Assembly (NCBI RefSeq): GCF_947172395.1
Contig: NC_069086.1
Location: forward strand, 14,354,501 to 14,418,500
Length of the DNA stretch: 64,000 nucleotides
Direction: 5' to 3'
Source of the DNA: Bicyclus anynana
Taxonomy: Eukaryota; Arthropoda; Insecta; Lepidoptera; Nymphalidae
A model generated the notes under the pieces. That model was not told the origin of the DNA, ran no database searches, and was given only the letters and a program-made list of their open reading frames with translations. Positions 32,801 to 43,776 of the stretch are shown here, piece by piece (position 1 is the stretch's first letter; every line of letters begins with the position of its first letter). The position numbers were made by a program, and so were the translations under genes.

Positions 32801-35800
32801 TTTAATTTTAAGTTTTCGACTATTATTACCACCATTAGATTAAATTAAATTAATATATTTAAGTCAGGATTATTAATGAAAAGTCAGGATTAATTAATAA
32901 TCCTGACTTTTCAAAAGCGCTTGTAAACTAAGCTTAATTAAAATAAATGAAATTTGAACCATCTTCAAACTTCAAGGAGTATTCTAAAATAAAAAATTAG
33001 CTAAATCGGTTCAGCTATTCTAGAGATTTGCGCTTAGGAAGATTTAAGATTAATTTTCATATTATAGAAAAATAGATAGGTTTTAGATAGTCTAGATGCT
33101 TACCAGCATGTCCAGGGGTCACACTCTTGTTGTAAAAGCATTCTGCATATAAATGTTTCTTGCTGGCCTCTGGTTTCTCTCCTTCAGTGTTACTTCCAGC
33201 CGCACCAGATGTGGATTGACTGCTTGCTGTTGCTGCCTTCTTGGGTTTCTTGGCAACTGAGTAGCTTTTACAGAAATGCCGGCCTACGAAAAGTGTTATA
33301 ATATATTTACTTTAACTATTCAGATTTTCTGATGAGAATGAGAAGGTCAAGGCAGCCATTTTGAAGATTTTTTTGGTGTTATATCATTATATTAACGAGA
33401 TGAAATTGTATTTAACTTAGGAGGTCTAAATTGAAAGCACAAATATAAAAAACTGTGTTTTTTTTTTATTATGTACCTTGGGCATTGGACTTATCAGCCG
33501 CCCATGGTATAAAAATATAAGGTTAGTATTTTATGTACAATTTGAGTTATAGTCAATTGTATATAAGTAGTCGTCGTCATCGTCATCGTCATCAACCCAT
33601 ATTCGGCTCACTGCTGAGCTCGAGTCTCCTCTCAGAATGAGAGGGGTTAGGCCAATAGTCCACCACGCTGGCCCAATGCGGATTGGCAGACTTCACACAC
33701 GTAGAGAATTAAGATAATTCTCTAGTATGCAGGTTTCCTCACGATGTTTCCCTTCACCGATTTAGACATGTGTAGTAATATTTAATTTCTTAAAATGCAC
33801 ACAACTGAAAAGTTGGAGGTGCATGCCTCGGACCGGATTCGAACCCACACCCTCCGGAATCGGAGGCAGAGGTCATATCCACTGGGCTATCACAGCTCTT
33901 TATATAAGTAGTATTAATATAATTTTAAAAGTTGTGTGTGATACAAGAGGTGACGTATAACATCTGAACCTGTTTATTTTACCAAATATCTGTTTCTATG
34001 AGATGTGTTCTAGCTATATGCTTACCCTTAAACATATGGTGCCTCATGTCCAATGTGATAAGATAGCGGACATTAGTTGGTGGTGTGAGGAGCCACGTGT
34101 GGTCAATCAACTTGTTGAGAGTGGCAATAACTTCTGGGTTAGGCGGTTGGTCGATACCTGCACGAGATTACATGGAATTAGCATTGTTATATTATCAACA
34201 TTCATTATCAGTCCGTCCAGCCTCTTTATAGGAATATGGGGCTAAGAACATTCTTCACCAATGATGGAAGTTGGTGATGTGACAACGATGTGACAAAGGC
34301 ACGATAAGCAGTCCTGGTAATAGGTGACTCAAATCAAATTTCGCATAGTACATGGCTCCAATAATTAATAAAATTAATAAAATAATTTATTTAATAATAA
34401 TAATTAATAAAAATTAATAAGAATAAGATAAATAAAAGTTAAGGATTTCTTTAAAAATCATGTATTTTTCAAATTTTCCAAACGTCAAAACCGCTGTCGT
34501 TCATTTTGTGACGTCACATTGTTACTTGATGTATTAAACGTCTTACGTCAAACTAATTGTTAACTAATATTTTTGTAAAACGCTCCGTTTGTAAGGAATT
34601 TGTTACAGTTGAAACATCCATCATACATGACAAACATCATGGTGGACAGGCGTTTTGGCTCGTATAATCAAAAACATATTTAAAAACAAAAAAAAGTTTG
34701 TAATTATGACTCAAAAAAAATATATTTTTTTTTAAATCAAAAAAATTATAATGAACTATTTAAGAAAAAGTGTCAACTAGCCTATTATGATTAACATCTG
34801 ATAGTAGTCATTAAAGACGTAACATGTTCACAATATGCCCGCCAACCAGCATCAGTTTAAGAGTTTTAGTTAAATCAGAACAGATAGTGTTGCCAAAACA
34901 AAATACAAACATGCAACAAATAATGTTTTAAGTAATATTTAATTTTATTCTAGACGTAATTTAACAGAGAATTAATTAATATATGTAAATAATTAATTGT
35001 TATATGTATATTAGTAAATGGCAGACAACTACTATTTCTACTTTTTTTTTGTGTAATTCTGTGGCTACTTATGAGACCTCAGCGGCGTTCGTTATGACAT
35101 CGTCAGTATCGTAAAAGAAGTACTATTTCTACACCTGCCTTCCGAACCGTGGAGACTTCACAAATGGTCAAGCTTGAGGTTTCAAATGTGCTATTGAACT
35201 AAATGAACTACTTGAAATAAATGAATTTTGATTTTGAAAAGTGCTACTACAAACCCCAGTTTTTCAATTCCTTTGGATGGCGCCTGGTCACAGTCCACTC
35301 CCAGCGCTCAGTCTTCGTGTCGAAAATCTGTCGAGCGCGGCGTCGCGTTTGCTTGTCCTGGGCCACTTTGGCTTTCGCATAGCTCATTGGCCTGAGACAA
35401 AAACAGACAGGAATGTGTATCAAATTTAATACAATTTGGTAGCTTATGACCCCATAAAGGCAAAATGTGGAGATCCATTTACTCAGCCATTTTTTAACAT
35501 ACTTATTTAAATTTTTAATACCTTGTTGGGTAGCTAATAAAGCACACTTGTTTTTACACTGCTCTTCTGATAAAGTTACTGGATAATTTTATGAAATAAA
35601 TTTGCATTCAGTCATAGGATACAGAATACATTTTAAAATTTTTAGATTTTTTAAATCATGATTCAAAACATTTCGGTTTTTTTTTCACACCTTTTAGTTT
35701 TGTTTTGCTCCTATTAGTATGGCAAAAACTGAGTCATTGGTCAGTGGTGGGTCGTCAAAATAGGTTGATAATGATGACTCCCATTTTTATGTCTATGTGG

Positions 35801-38353
35801 CTGGGATCATTGGTTCCTGTGACTATGATATTATGAGCCATTCTTAAAGTACTAAATGTAAAAGTTTTCAAAATATTAGTTTGCTACTTTAATTTTACTT
35901 TAAAGACTAAGGATAAACTTAAAAGAAGTCTTAGTGGCCTTATTGTATTTTGTCTAATGTTTAATGTGTATTGTTGGCGAATTATAAAAAAAAAATTAGT
36001 CAACGGTCTTAAAATAGCATGATATATGTATTACAGAACAATCTTCACGCACTTGTCCCATTTATTTTATAATTCAATTCAACATTAATTAGATAACCTA
36101 CTTTTTATGGTCTAATGCAACTAAGATGTGTGCAATGAAAATTCCTTACTTCAACCATTTGCCTAATTGAGATGAAATTACACATTAATTAAAGATTATT
36201 TAGGCGGGGAAAAGTAGAAACGCTTAATTTTTTCTTAGTATTTGTTAGTGAACAACTTAAAATCGAACATTTTGAAAATCCTTCAAGATCACAAATTTAG
36301 CTAGAATAACGAATTTTCGAATAAAATTATAACAAGTGTTAGCGCTTTTAATAAAAATAATAAAACAAAACATTGTAGTTCCTATATGTTTACCATACGA
36401 CCAGGGGAAGAGTAATTGACAAAATATTGATCAATGGCAGCAGATTGTCCTAGTCCCATCTCTTTCGTCCCAACGCAATGAAAGAGAGAAACTATATTTC
36501 TGGTTGTACCACTATTGGTAGAAAGGAGATGGTCCAAAATTAAAATATATAAAAGAAAATATTTTGTTTTTAACTATTTTTGATTATACAATCTACGAAT
36601 TTACTTTAATTCTTTCGAAATAATATTCATTCTCTCCAAAGAAATGCAACACTAACATATATAATGGCAGATTGCAGTAGTCGATTTAACGTTCGCTGTC
36701 AATTGTCATGTCATAGTTGCTTTAAGAGCGCCATCTTGATATATATAACTCAATAACGGTGTTTAATTTAAATTTTAATGATGATGAGAGATGTTCTAGG
36801 TCACATGTTAGCATTATGTGACGCTTTCTACCAACTCACTTTACAGTGATCTTTTATGCAACTAAAAGAGCTTTGTTCCAAAAAAATGTTCCTAGAGTTA
36901 TTTTTACCTGCTATTCTTTTTGTAGTTGCAAAGAGTGATGTAAACTTCGATCGCAGTTACTTTCGACTTCTTGATGAGATCCTGGCTGCTCAGTTGCGCA
37001 ATTAATATTGCAGATGTGTCCGAATCACTGGCAAGGAAGCCCATGTTGTGAATACGTTGGATGTGACTCAGTAGTTGGCTCAATGGTAACTCAGGCAGAA
37101 CTGCGTTCCAGACCTAGAAAAAATATCAATACATATTTTATATTAGTCTATAAGCCTTCCTTGATAAATGAGCTATCTAAAAATAAAAGATTTATTCAAA
37201 TCGGACCAGTAGTTCCTGAGATTAGCACGTTCAAACAAACAAACTCTTCAGTTTTATAATACTACTATAGATTAGACTTAATAAAGTTTATGAGATTGTA
37301 GGGGCAATAGGGATTGTAGAGGTACCAATTACCAATAGTAAGCCATGTTATTTGGGAGTGTCATAGGCTATATTCTATCCCCGTATTCCCACAGTAACGA
37401 GAAATACGCGGGTGAAACCGCGGGACGTCGGCTAGTTGAATATAAAAAAGCGAGTTATTAAGATTATAAAGCAATTCAAGTAACCAATGTGGAAATATGT
37501 TACTGAAGTGTTTACAGACAACAAAGTTATGTTAATCTAATCAATCAATATCTTGTTTGTGACTAATACAAATTTCCATTGTCATTTGAGCATTCTCCTT
37601 TTGCATAGAACTTGACAAGACTTTAGGACTTTAGTTCAACAATAATAATTGCTCCCAAGAAAACAAACACAGTCACAGACAATAGTTCCACAAGAGTCTC
37701 GGACAAGAAGCGACTATCTGCCCATGCCCATTGTCTGAGAACTATTATACCTAATAAAAATACTTATACTTATAATAAAAACATACAAAGTTTTAATATT
37801 TTTTTGGACTCTATAAGTGGACTTGTGAACACCCTTGAAGTTATGGGAAATACTCCCCAGCACCCTATATACGATACTGAAGTAATTTTTTTTCGGTTTT
37901 TCTTTATTTTTTGTGTCTGTCCATATTTTTGTAGAATGGGCATCATGCTGAAACTAATAAATGAATTCAAATGAAACTTGGCAAAATTTAAGACCATACA
38001 GACAAAGACGTGAAAATTAAATCTTATGATGGTGATACAGGGATTGAATGTTTGAATGGAAAGTCCCAAATTTTTTCAAAGGCTTTTTTTATAGATACTT
38101 TTGCAAAAATAAAAATAATGTCATACAAGATTTTCAAAATTCTTACCCCTAAAGGGTGAAAAAGGGGTTGAAAATTTTTCGATATAAATTGTTCATGATT
38201 TGATTTATATTTTTGTAATATGATTAGTGGATTATCTATACTTATAATAAATCTGTAAAGAGGTCAATTCTGTACATGAAATAAATTTCCAAAATAACTA
38301 TCAGAGGGTGATTAGTGATCGATACTGATGCCAAAAATGCAATCAGTAAAATT

Positions 38354-38414
<61 letters not shown>

Positions 38415-41400
38415 ATGTTCTTTATAGAAACAAAAACTACTGGACGGATTTTAACGAAACTTGGTACAATTATTCAACATACTCCTGGGCAGGTTATAGT
38501 ATACTTTTCATTACGCTACCATCAATAGGAGCAGAGCAGTGAAGAGAAATGTTGAGAAAACGGGAGAAGTTACTCAATTTATTAAGATTCCGTCGCGTGT
38601 ACAGCCTTAATGGTTAAAGCTACATAGAAATCATGTATGACGGAAATGTTCTCCTTAAAATTATCTATAAAAACACACCAGCATATATATGTCTATCTTT
38701 TATGGTTGACTCACAAGAACACGTGTAACTCCCGATAGCTTAGCAGTTCGGAGCTTTCTAATTATATTTGTCTACTCTTATGTTTATAACACTCATCAGT
38801 CATCCCTAATAAGAAAGTTAACATTATTGCCTATTCAATAAAAAAAGAATCATAAAAATCGGTAAAGAAACACCAAAGTTATACATGAAATACGCTAAGC
38901 CATCGCGCGTGAATACTAATTCATGCTTTAAGGATTATTTTTGTGTAACGGTTGCCGCGCTCGATGTGACTCTCGGTGGGAGGAATAAATAAAGAAGTGC
39001 AGCCTTAATGAGTAGGGTAGGGGTAGGGGTAGGGTAGAGTAGGGGTAGGGTAGTGGTAGGGTAGGGGTAGGGTTGGGATAGGGTAGGGTAGGGGTAGGGT
39101 AGTGGTAGGGTAGGGGTAGGGTTGGGATAGGGTAGGGTAGGGGTAGGGTAGAGGTAGGTTAGGGTAGGGGTAGTTGAAAGTTTACAACGACTTTCACGCG
39201 GACGAAGTCGCGGGCGTCCGCTAGTTTATTACTATAAATAAAACATGCAAAAAAAAAAATAGAACTAGAAGTGGGTGAAATAGGGGTTGAAAGTTTACAT
39301 CGAAGTCACAGGCGTCTGCTGGTTATAAATATAAATAAGACCAGTTTTACAGTCCTGTGGCTGCCGGCGAGGTTGCTAAGTGTTTTGGGTTACAAGCTTT
39401 TAGTCCCATCACTTATGAGAAGTAATTGCTGGCAACATGGACTGTGACACTTATTTTTTTTATTTTGAATTTTTTGTGTCTGTCAATATTTTTGTTGATT
39501 GGGCACCATGCTGAAGCTAATGAATGATTCAAATGAAACTTGGCAAAATTTAAGACCATAATACGAAGAATGTTATAGGATACTTTTTGATGCAAAAATT
39601 AAATCAGAAAAGGGTGATACGGGTATCGAAAGTTTGTCTGGCTGCCCACATGGACTGTGCCACCAGCCTTACATGAAGAATTAAAGTACATCATACTTCT
39701 TGTGAAGTCATCAGATGTCCCGGGACATGATCCAGAGTGAAATGATGTTGGATAATCATAGCAGCTGCATGCGCAGGATCTTCACAGTGACGCACATCTT
39801 CTACTTTTTGTATGTAGTCAAATATCTGCTTGGTACTCTCATCATTCCCGCATAATTGTTTTGCTCGCTTCAATCCGTGAATTACATACTTGATTACTGC
39901 ATTTCTTGCTGGAAGTTACAATACTATTATTTATATCCTCAATATAAAAATTAATAATTATATGATGTGATTTTATATACAAACAAGTCACTCAACGTTA
40001 ATGTAATAGTGAAGTAAACAATATATCATTCTTTAATTTAAATAGATATCTAATGCAATCAATTTCCAGGTAGTTAGGATTAATTAAAACTGCTTAAATA
40101 TAAAAAAAAATACCACGATCATTTTCATCATATTTTGCGTGTGATTTACGTATCAAAGTTTTGTGTGAGCGGCCATGTCGAGCTCTGACTCTGGTTATTT
40201 CCTTTGCTAGCTCCATTGGTTCTTTGCGACTGTACCACTCATGGATCTGCCTGCACCAACCACGGCCATTTCCTACGTTAAAACATCTATTGTTTTTAAT
40301 TAATCCATAACCAAAATATTTGTGCCATATAATATAATATAGTACAAAATCTTTCTTATGTAAAGTAAAAAACATGAAATTTTAACAAGTGCTATTTGTT
40401 GTGTTCTCTTCTAAGCCCAAACCAAAACCCAATCATAGCACTATCAATAAAACTTATTGTATCATGAGCTCTAATGATTAAGTCACTCAGCGGGCGATGG
40501 AAGGAGCTATGCTTGAAGTTTCTCTGTTTGATTGAATAAGGAATGAGGAGATCGGCAGACGTACCAAAGTCACTGACATTGTTCAGCGAGTCGTAAGCTG
40601 AAGTGGCAAAAGGCAGGCCAATGGACGTTGAAGTCCCAAGGTGCTGGAATGGTGAAAAACCCCACACCGGAAAGCACAGTTTTGGTCACTAGGTGGACCG
40701 AGGATATCAAGCGGGTGGCAAGGAGTTGCTGGATGCTGGCGGCTCGAGGCAGTTGTGCTTAGAGGTCCATACAAGAGGCCCATGTCCAGCTGTGAATGTC
40801 TATTGGCTGATAAGGTAAGGTACCATGAGCCCTAGAATGCATCCCATGAGACATCATAACACAAATATGGTTCTTTTCATCTTTCTGAAGAAGAAGAAGA
40901 ATATGGTTCTCTTTCAATAAGTAGCGTGCACAAGGTTTTAAACTAGGGTAGCAGTATAAGTAAAAATTGGAAAATTCCTTGTCCAACTATGTATTCTGTG
41001 GTCCAACATAGGTTTGTATTGAGCCCTTAGGGTAGGCTGTGGTTTTTTGCATCTATGAAGTGCACACCACTGCTTTCAATGCAATGAGACAGAAGATAGA
41101 ACAATAATTTTAATTCAGCTGCAATTGAATTGATTTGAATCACCTGCATCACTTTACATAATATCCCTTAAATTTTATTAATTCTTGTATTCCCCAGTAC
41201 TTTAGTTTGCTAATAATAAATACAACTTAAATTCTTAATCAAAATACTTGGACCTTGCTCACGAGATTACCACCATGTGGAATGTTGAGTCAACTATTAT
41301 TGTTCCAATGGTTGTTTCAGTCAATGGTCTTATAGAGAAAAGCTTCGACCTACATCTTAAGAAGCTTTCACTGAACTGTTGGATCAAGAATCTGATACAG

Positions 41401-43094
41401 AAGGAAGTGATTCTTGAGGCGGCGCGTATTGTGAGGAGGTTCCTCACACTGGAGCCCTGACCACTGGTTGCTTGGGCACTCAAATGTCCCGCACTGGGAG
41501 GGTTTATTTTTTTATAAATTTTTAATAGTGTTATGTATTATATTTTTATATTAAAATTGTTAAAAATTTTTAAAAAAAGATAAATAAATAGATGATTAAA
41601 AAAAATACTTTTAACTTATAACTTCACTTAACTGTTGTATCAAGACACAGAATGCAGGCACATATTGTGAGGAGGTTCCTCACTCTGGAGCCCTGACCAT
41701 CAGTTGCTTGGGTACTCAAATGTTCCACAGCATGGCTTAATTTTTTTCATAAATTTTTAATAGTGTTTTGTACTATATTTTGTATTAATAACATTGTTAA
41801 ATATTAAAAAAAGGAAAAATAAATAAATGATAAATACAACTTACCAATCTGCAACAGCCTGGTGAATTTGTTGAACATCATCAGTTCCTCAGGAGTATTA
41901 CAAATTTCTACAGCTGCTTTGTAACATGCTTCCTTTATTGTATCAGTACCCACAGAAATAAATTTTGCTAAAGCAAAAGCCAGGGTCTCAAATCTGGTGT
42001 ACCAACCATCCTTATATGCCTGCAAATAAATTTCAATCATATTATTTCACGCCCTATTTCACCACTTTAGGGGTTGAATTTAAAAATTATATTTCGTATT
42101 TTTTTAATGATTTATGTCCATGCAATAGACCCGGCATAAGTAAAATCTCAAATTGCAAATAAAATGTACAGAGTTCAACCAGTCTTATTATAAGTATAGA
42201 TATTGATTTACTTATAACAAAATAGGAACATACTACTGCCCTACTATGTCTATTTTTTACAAACTAGAAAAAAAGGTAGGAAATGCATTTGATATCATAA
42301 TTTATTTATTTTAAATTATGTACTGTTTGTTTATAAAAATTTAATAATAATAAAAATATATTAACTATATAATATAATATATAATATAATACTAAATACT
42401 AATACTATAATACTAATTGTTTAAAGCTTTACTTAACAATTTTATTTTTATTAATTTCAAAAGTTAATTATAATTATTATTAGGTGTGAAATGACTAGTG
42501 ACTTAAACCCTCATTTTTATTTTTTTTGTTGGTAAACAGTACTCATTAAGAAAGGCTGTAGTATAAGTCTATTGTCACTTCAGTCCCGTTGTGACTACAA
42601 TCCATGCAACTGGGTCGAAATATCGACATTAAAAATCTCGTTGTTTTATTGTGGTATGTACCCATTTAAATAATTTTCATATTGTCACTTTGTCAACAAT
42701 CGCCAAAATTACGTATTTTATTTTTCCTGAAAAATTAGCTTTTTGCTATTACAATTTTATTCTCTGGGAACGGCAATGTAGGTAAAGCATAAATGTAGTA
42801 AAGTAGGTAATTGATGTAAATATTCTCAGTTATGCTATCAAATTTAGATTAAGTGCATATTAGATGTTATTAGTATAGTATTCAATTCACATCTACCTTC
42901 ACAATGATGTTCACAATTTCAAGATTGTTTGGTTCATTTATTAGTCCAGCATCAATGGCTGTTAGCTTTTCCGGAAGGAAGTATTTATGAGTTTCCCAGC
43001 ATCCAGGGTAGTACTTTGGCAGTTCATTGCCTGTATGAAGATATCTGGTGACGCGCTTTCGTATTGTCGGATTGAGGGTCGACGGCGACGTCAT
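29862..43094 (-). CDS. Ro60: Ro60 / TROVE domain RNA-binding protein (60 kDa SS-A/Ro homologue)
   Basis: Ring-shaped RNP protein that binds Y RNAs and misfolded small RNAs for RNA quality control. Eleven coding exons in transcript order: 42897-43094, 41845-42019, 40114-40272, 39697-39908, 36908-37113, 35255-35391, 34026-34157, 33104-33283, 32127-32260, 30806-31056, 29862-29997. All borders are GT-AG, phases agree, total 1920 nt, 639 aa (about 538 in vertebrates). TROVE/HEAT part is roughly residues 1-360: RKRVTRYLHTG, AVEICNTPEEL, HEWYSRKEPMELAKEITRVR, HGRSHKTLIRKSH, NAVIKYVIHGLKRA, VWNAVLPELPLSQLLSHIQR. The C-terminal vWFA-like part is from about 393: RYLITLDM, IEWAAKNNQNFDVFINMID, RALERYRTKAV, AKLIVLSL, DIIGIDEHVPKVMDAF. 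Oddities: the DxSxS MIDAS is D399-M-R-H-H, followed by a Lys/Ser/Ala-rich insert (417-450), and there is a Gly/Pro-rich insert near 552-572. Ends at FALGQFE. Confidence 0.95.
31243..31521 (+). repeat. Dispersed repeat, left member of an inverted pair in Ro60 introns
   Basis: Blocks TTGAGTTATATAAAGATGGC, AAAGCAACTATGACATGACA, ATTGACAGCAAACGTCAAAT and ATTATTTCGAAAGAATTAAA recur in inverse orientation at 36521-36756 at roughly 90% identity by eye over the aligned parts. It lies between exons 10 and 9. Confidence 0.8.
32278..32345. repeat. ATC/CGTCAT-type trinucleotide microsatellite
   Basis: Imperfect run of ATC triplets with interspersed GTC and CATC. It lies 18 bp beyond the 3' splice site of Ro60 exon 9 (32127-32260, minus strand), so it occupies the branch-point region of that intron. 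Confidence 0.85.
33571..33900 (-). mobile_element. Full-length tRNA-derived SINE with 11-bp target-site duplication
   Basis: Minus-strand SINE of about 330 bp. Pol III promoter boxes are visible: A box TAGCCCAGTGG (33879-33889) and B box GGTTCGAATCC (33835-33845). The tail reads GCTCAGCAGTGAGCCGAATA and ends in a GATGAC-type simple repeat (33571-33593). Direct repeats TATATAAGTAG flank it exactly (33560-33570 and 33901-33911). Related fragments: 13113-13206 and 60088-60350. It sits in the Ro60 intron between exons 8 and 7. It resembles the Metulj type of butterfly SINE, from memory only. Confidence 0.9.
36521..36756 (-). repeat. Dispersed repeat, right member of an inverted pair in Ro60 introns
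   Basis: Reverse-oriented relative of 31243-31521, with CTACGAATTTACTTTAATTC, TCGAAATAATATTCATTCTC, CTGTCAATTGTCATGTCATA and GCGCCATCTTGAT. Lies between Ro60 exon 5 (36908-37113) and exon 6 (35255-35391). Confidence 0.8.
37130..37436. repeat. Two opposed fragments of the GCGGGTGAAA repeat family
   Basis: The first fragment has CTATAAGCCTTCCTTGATAA, TCGGACCAGTAGTTCCTGAG and ACAAACTCTTCAGTTTTATA. The second, in the other orientation, has CTATCCCCGTATTCCCACAG and ATACGCGGGTGAAACCGCGG. Starts just outside Ro60 exon 5. Confidence 0.6.
37770..38170. repeat. Dispersed repeat with TTTGTGTCTGTCCATATTTT core, copy 1
   Basis: Blocks TTTGTGTCTGTCCATATTTT, GGGCATCATGCTGAAACTAA and TGAAACTTGGCAAAATTTAA recur with few changes at 39440-39640. 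Both are in the Ro60 intron between exons 5 and 4. No coding function. Confidence 0.65.
38358..38413. repeat. GTCT microsatellite (about 14 units)
   Basis: Uninterrupted GTCT tetranucleotide run, followed by GTATGTTCTTTATAGAAAC and ACTGGACGGATTTTAACGAA, the usual downstream context of this repeat family in Lepidoptera. It creates false 66-75-codon ORFs rich in CLSV. Confidence 0.95.
39011..39173. repeat. G-rich TAGGG / TAGGGG minisatellite
   Basis: About 163 bp made almost entirely of GGGTA and GGGGTA units with occasional GTGG, GTTGGG and GAGG variants. A longer higher-order block, from GGTAGGGTAGGGGTAGGG through TTGGGATAGGGTAGGG, is repeated about 55 bp later. The G-rich strand is plus, which is the template-sense opposite of Ro60 transcription, so the intron RNA carries the C-rich strand. 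Confidence 0.95.
39440..39640. repeat. Dispersed repeat with TTTGTGTCTGTC core, copy 2
   Basis: Second copy of the 37770-38170 repeat: TTTTTTGTGTCTGTCAATAT, TGGGCACCATGCTGAAGCTA, AATGAAACTTGGCAAAATTT. It ends about 55 bp from Ro60 exon 4 (39697-39908). Confidence 0.65.
40510..40815 (+). mobile_element. Dead LINE fragment in Ro60 intron 2
   Basis: On the plus strand it reads NEEIGRRTKVTDIVQRV, then across stops and shifts SPKVLEW, WQGVAG and LRGPYKRPMSS, matching the RRTKVTDI...VLEW...GEAYVQQW terminus of lepidopteran LINE polyproteins. Multiple in-frame stops show it is inactive. Same family as 9420-9800. Confidence 0.7.
41240..41510 (+). mobile_element. LINE C-terminal remnant, best copy of the LTLEP family
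   Basis: Open frame 41248-41460 reads DLAHEITTMWNVESTIIVPM, VVSVNGLIEKSFDLHLKKLS, QKEVILEAARIVRRFLTLEP and stops. This block closes several non-LTR reverse transcriptase ORFs in insects. It is followed by the common tail CTGACCACTGGTTGCTTGGG and CACTCAAATGTCCCGC. Opposite strand to Ro60, inside its intron 2. Confidence 0.7.
41630..41735 (+). mobile_element. LINE 3'-end remnant (LTLEP family), short copy
   Basis: Repeats GTGAGGAGGTTCCTCACTCT, GGAGCCCTGACCATCAGTTG and CTTGGGTACTCAAATGTTCC of the neighbouring 41240-41510 copy. Probably a partial tandem duplication or second insertion. Confidence 0.65.
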
Positions 43095-43325
43095 CTTTAC
43101 GATATATGTCGTTCGCCGGCACTAAATAATATTCTGGCGACAGAAAAATCATTATTGTATCCATGCAATGTAAATCGAATATAATTTGAACGTCGTCGTA
43201 GGGTATACAAATTTAAGTGTACAGAGAACATTAAATGTAAGATAATTGTATGAATAAGTTATTATCGGAACTCGAGCGAAACATGTGCTATAATTATTGA
43301 GGATGTGGCCAGAAAAAAATGGACA
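43095..43325. promoter_or_regulatory. Putative bidirectional promoter of Ro60 and a small ORF
   Basis: 231 bp separate the Ro60 ATG (minus strand, 43094) from the ATG of the small plus-strand ORF (43326). No TATA box is evident at a clear distance. Divergent arrangement and short spacing suggest a shared promoter; this is inference. Confidence 0.4.
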
Positions 43326-43493
43326 ATGGAGGCAGACAATGATTTCAAGAAAATACTTTTGAACGAATTAATTAACGCAAATTTTTCGAAAGTTATAGAA
43401 GAATCCGTAATGTACAAAAAGATTTTAAATAATATATTCGTAGAAATTAATTTACCTTGTTCGTTTTCAAATCTAAATTCAACAAATCTTTAA
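43326..43493 (+). CDS. Small unrecognised ORF, 55 aa, divergent from Ro60
   Basis: The frame starts at an ATG with A at -3 and G at +4 and reads MEADNDFKKILLNELINANF, then SKVIEESVMYKKIL, ending STNL and TAA. It is Lys/Asn/Glu-rich and mostly predicted helical, with no signal peptide or membrane segment. AATAAA signals lie at 43623-43628 and 43686-43691. I do not recognise the family; the front half loosely recalls small histone-fold proteins such as CENP-X, but that is weak. The head-to-head position with Ro60 and the good start context are the only support. A competing out-of-frame ATG lies just upstream near 43299. It could be a first exon of a longer gene or chance. Confidence 0.35.
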   Translation: MEADNDFKKILLNELINANFSKVIEESVMYKKILNNIFVEINLPCSFSNLNSTNL

Positions 43494-43776
43494 TTCAACT
43501 CAACATACAAGTTTCAACAATATTTGACAATGACAAATGAAATGAAAATGAAGCACAGATAATGAAGTTAGTTTTAGTTACAGAGTACAAACTGGTACAA
43601 ACCATTACAAACTACAGCAAAGAATAAATTACTCCAAGGACAACAGTCACAAACGGCAGAATTTTGTATTCCACTCAAATTCACCAATAAAATTGTCTGT
43701 GTTATTTGTCGTTTTTGAGGGGATGAGATTGAACAAGGGGCCGAAGCTTCGGTACAAAAATACTATACATACTGCG

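Noticed and set aside
38315..38542. ORFs with CLSVCLSV repeats
   Set aside because: Translation of the GTCT microsatellite.
41259..41483. Minus-strand 74-codon ORF as an extra Ro60 exon
   Set aside because: Antisense of a LINE remnant; Ro60 exons 2 and 3 join in phase without it.
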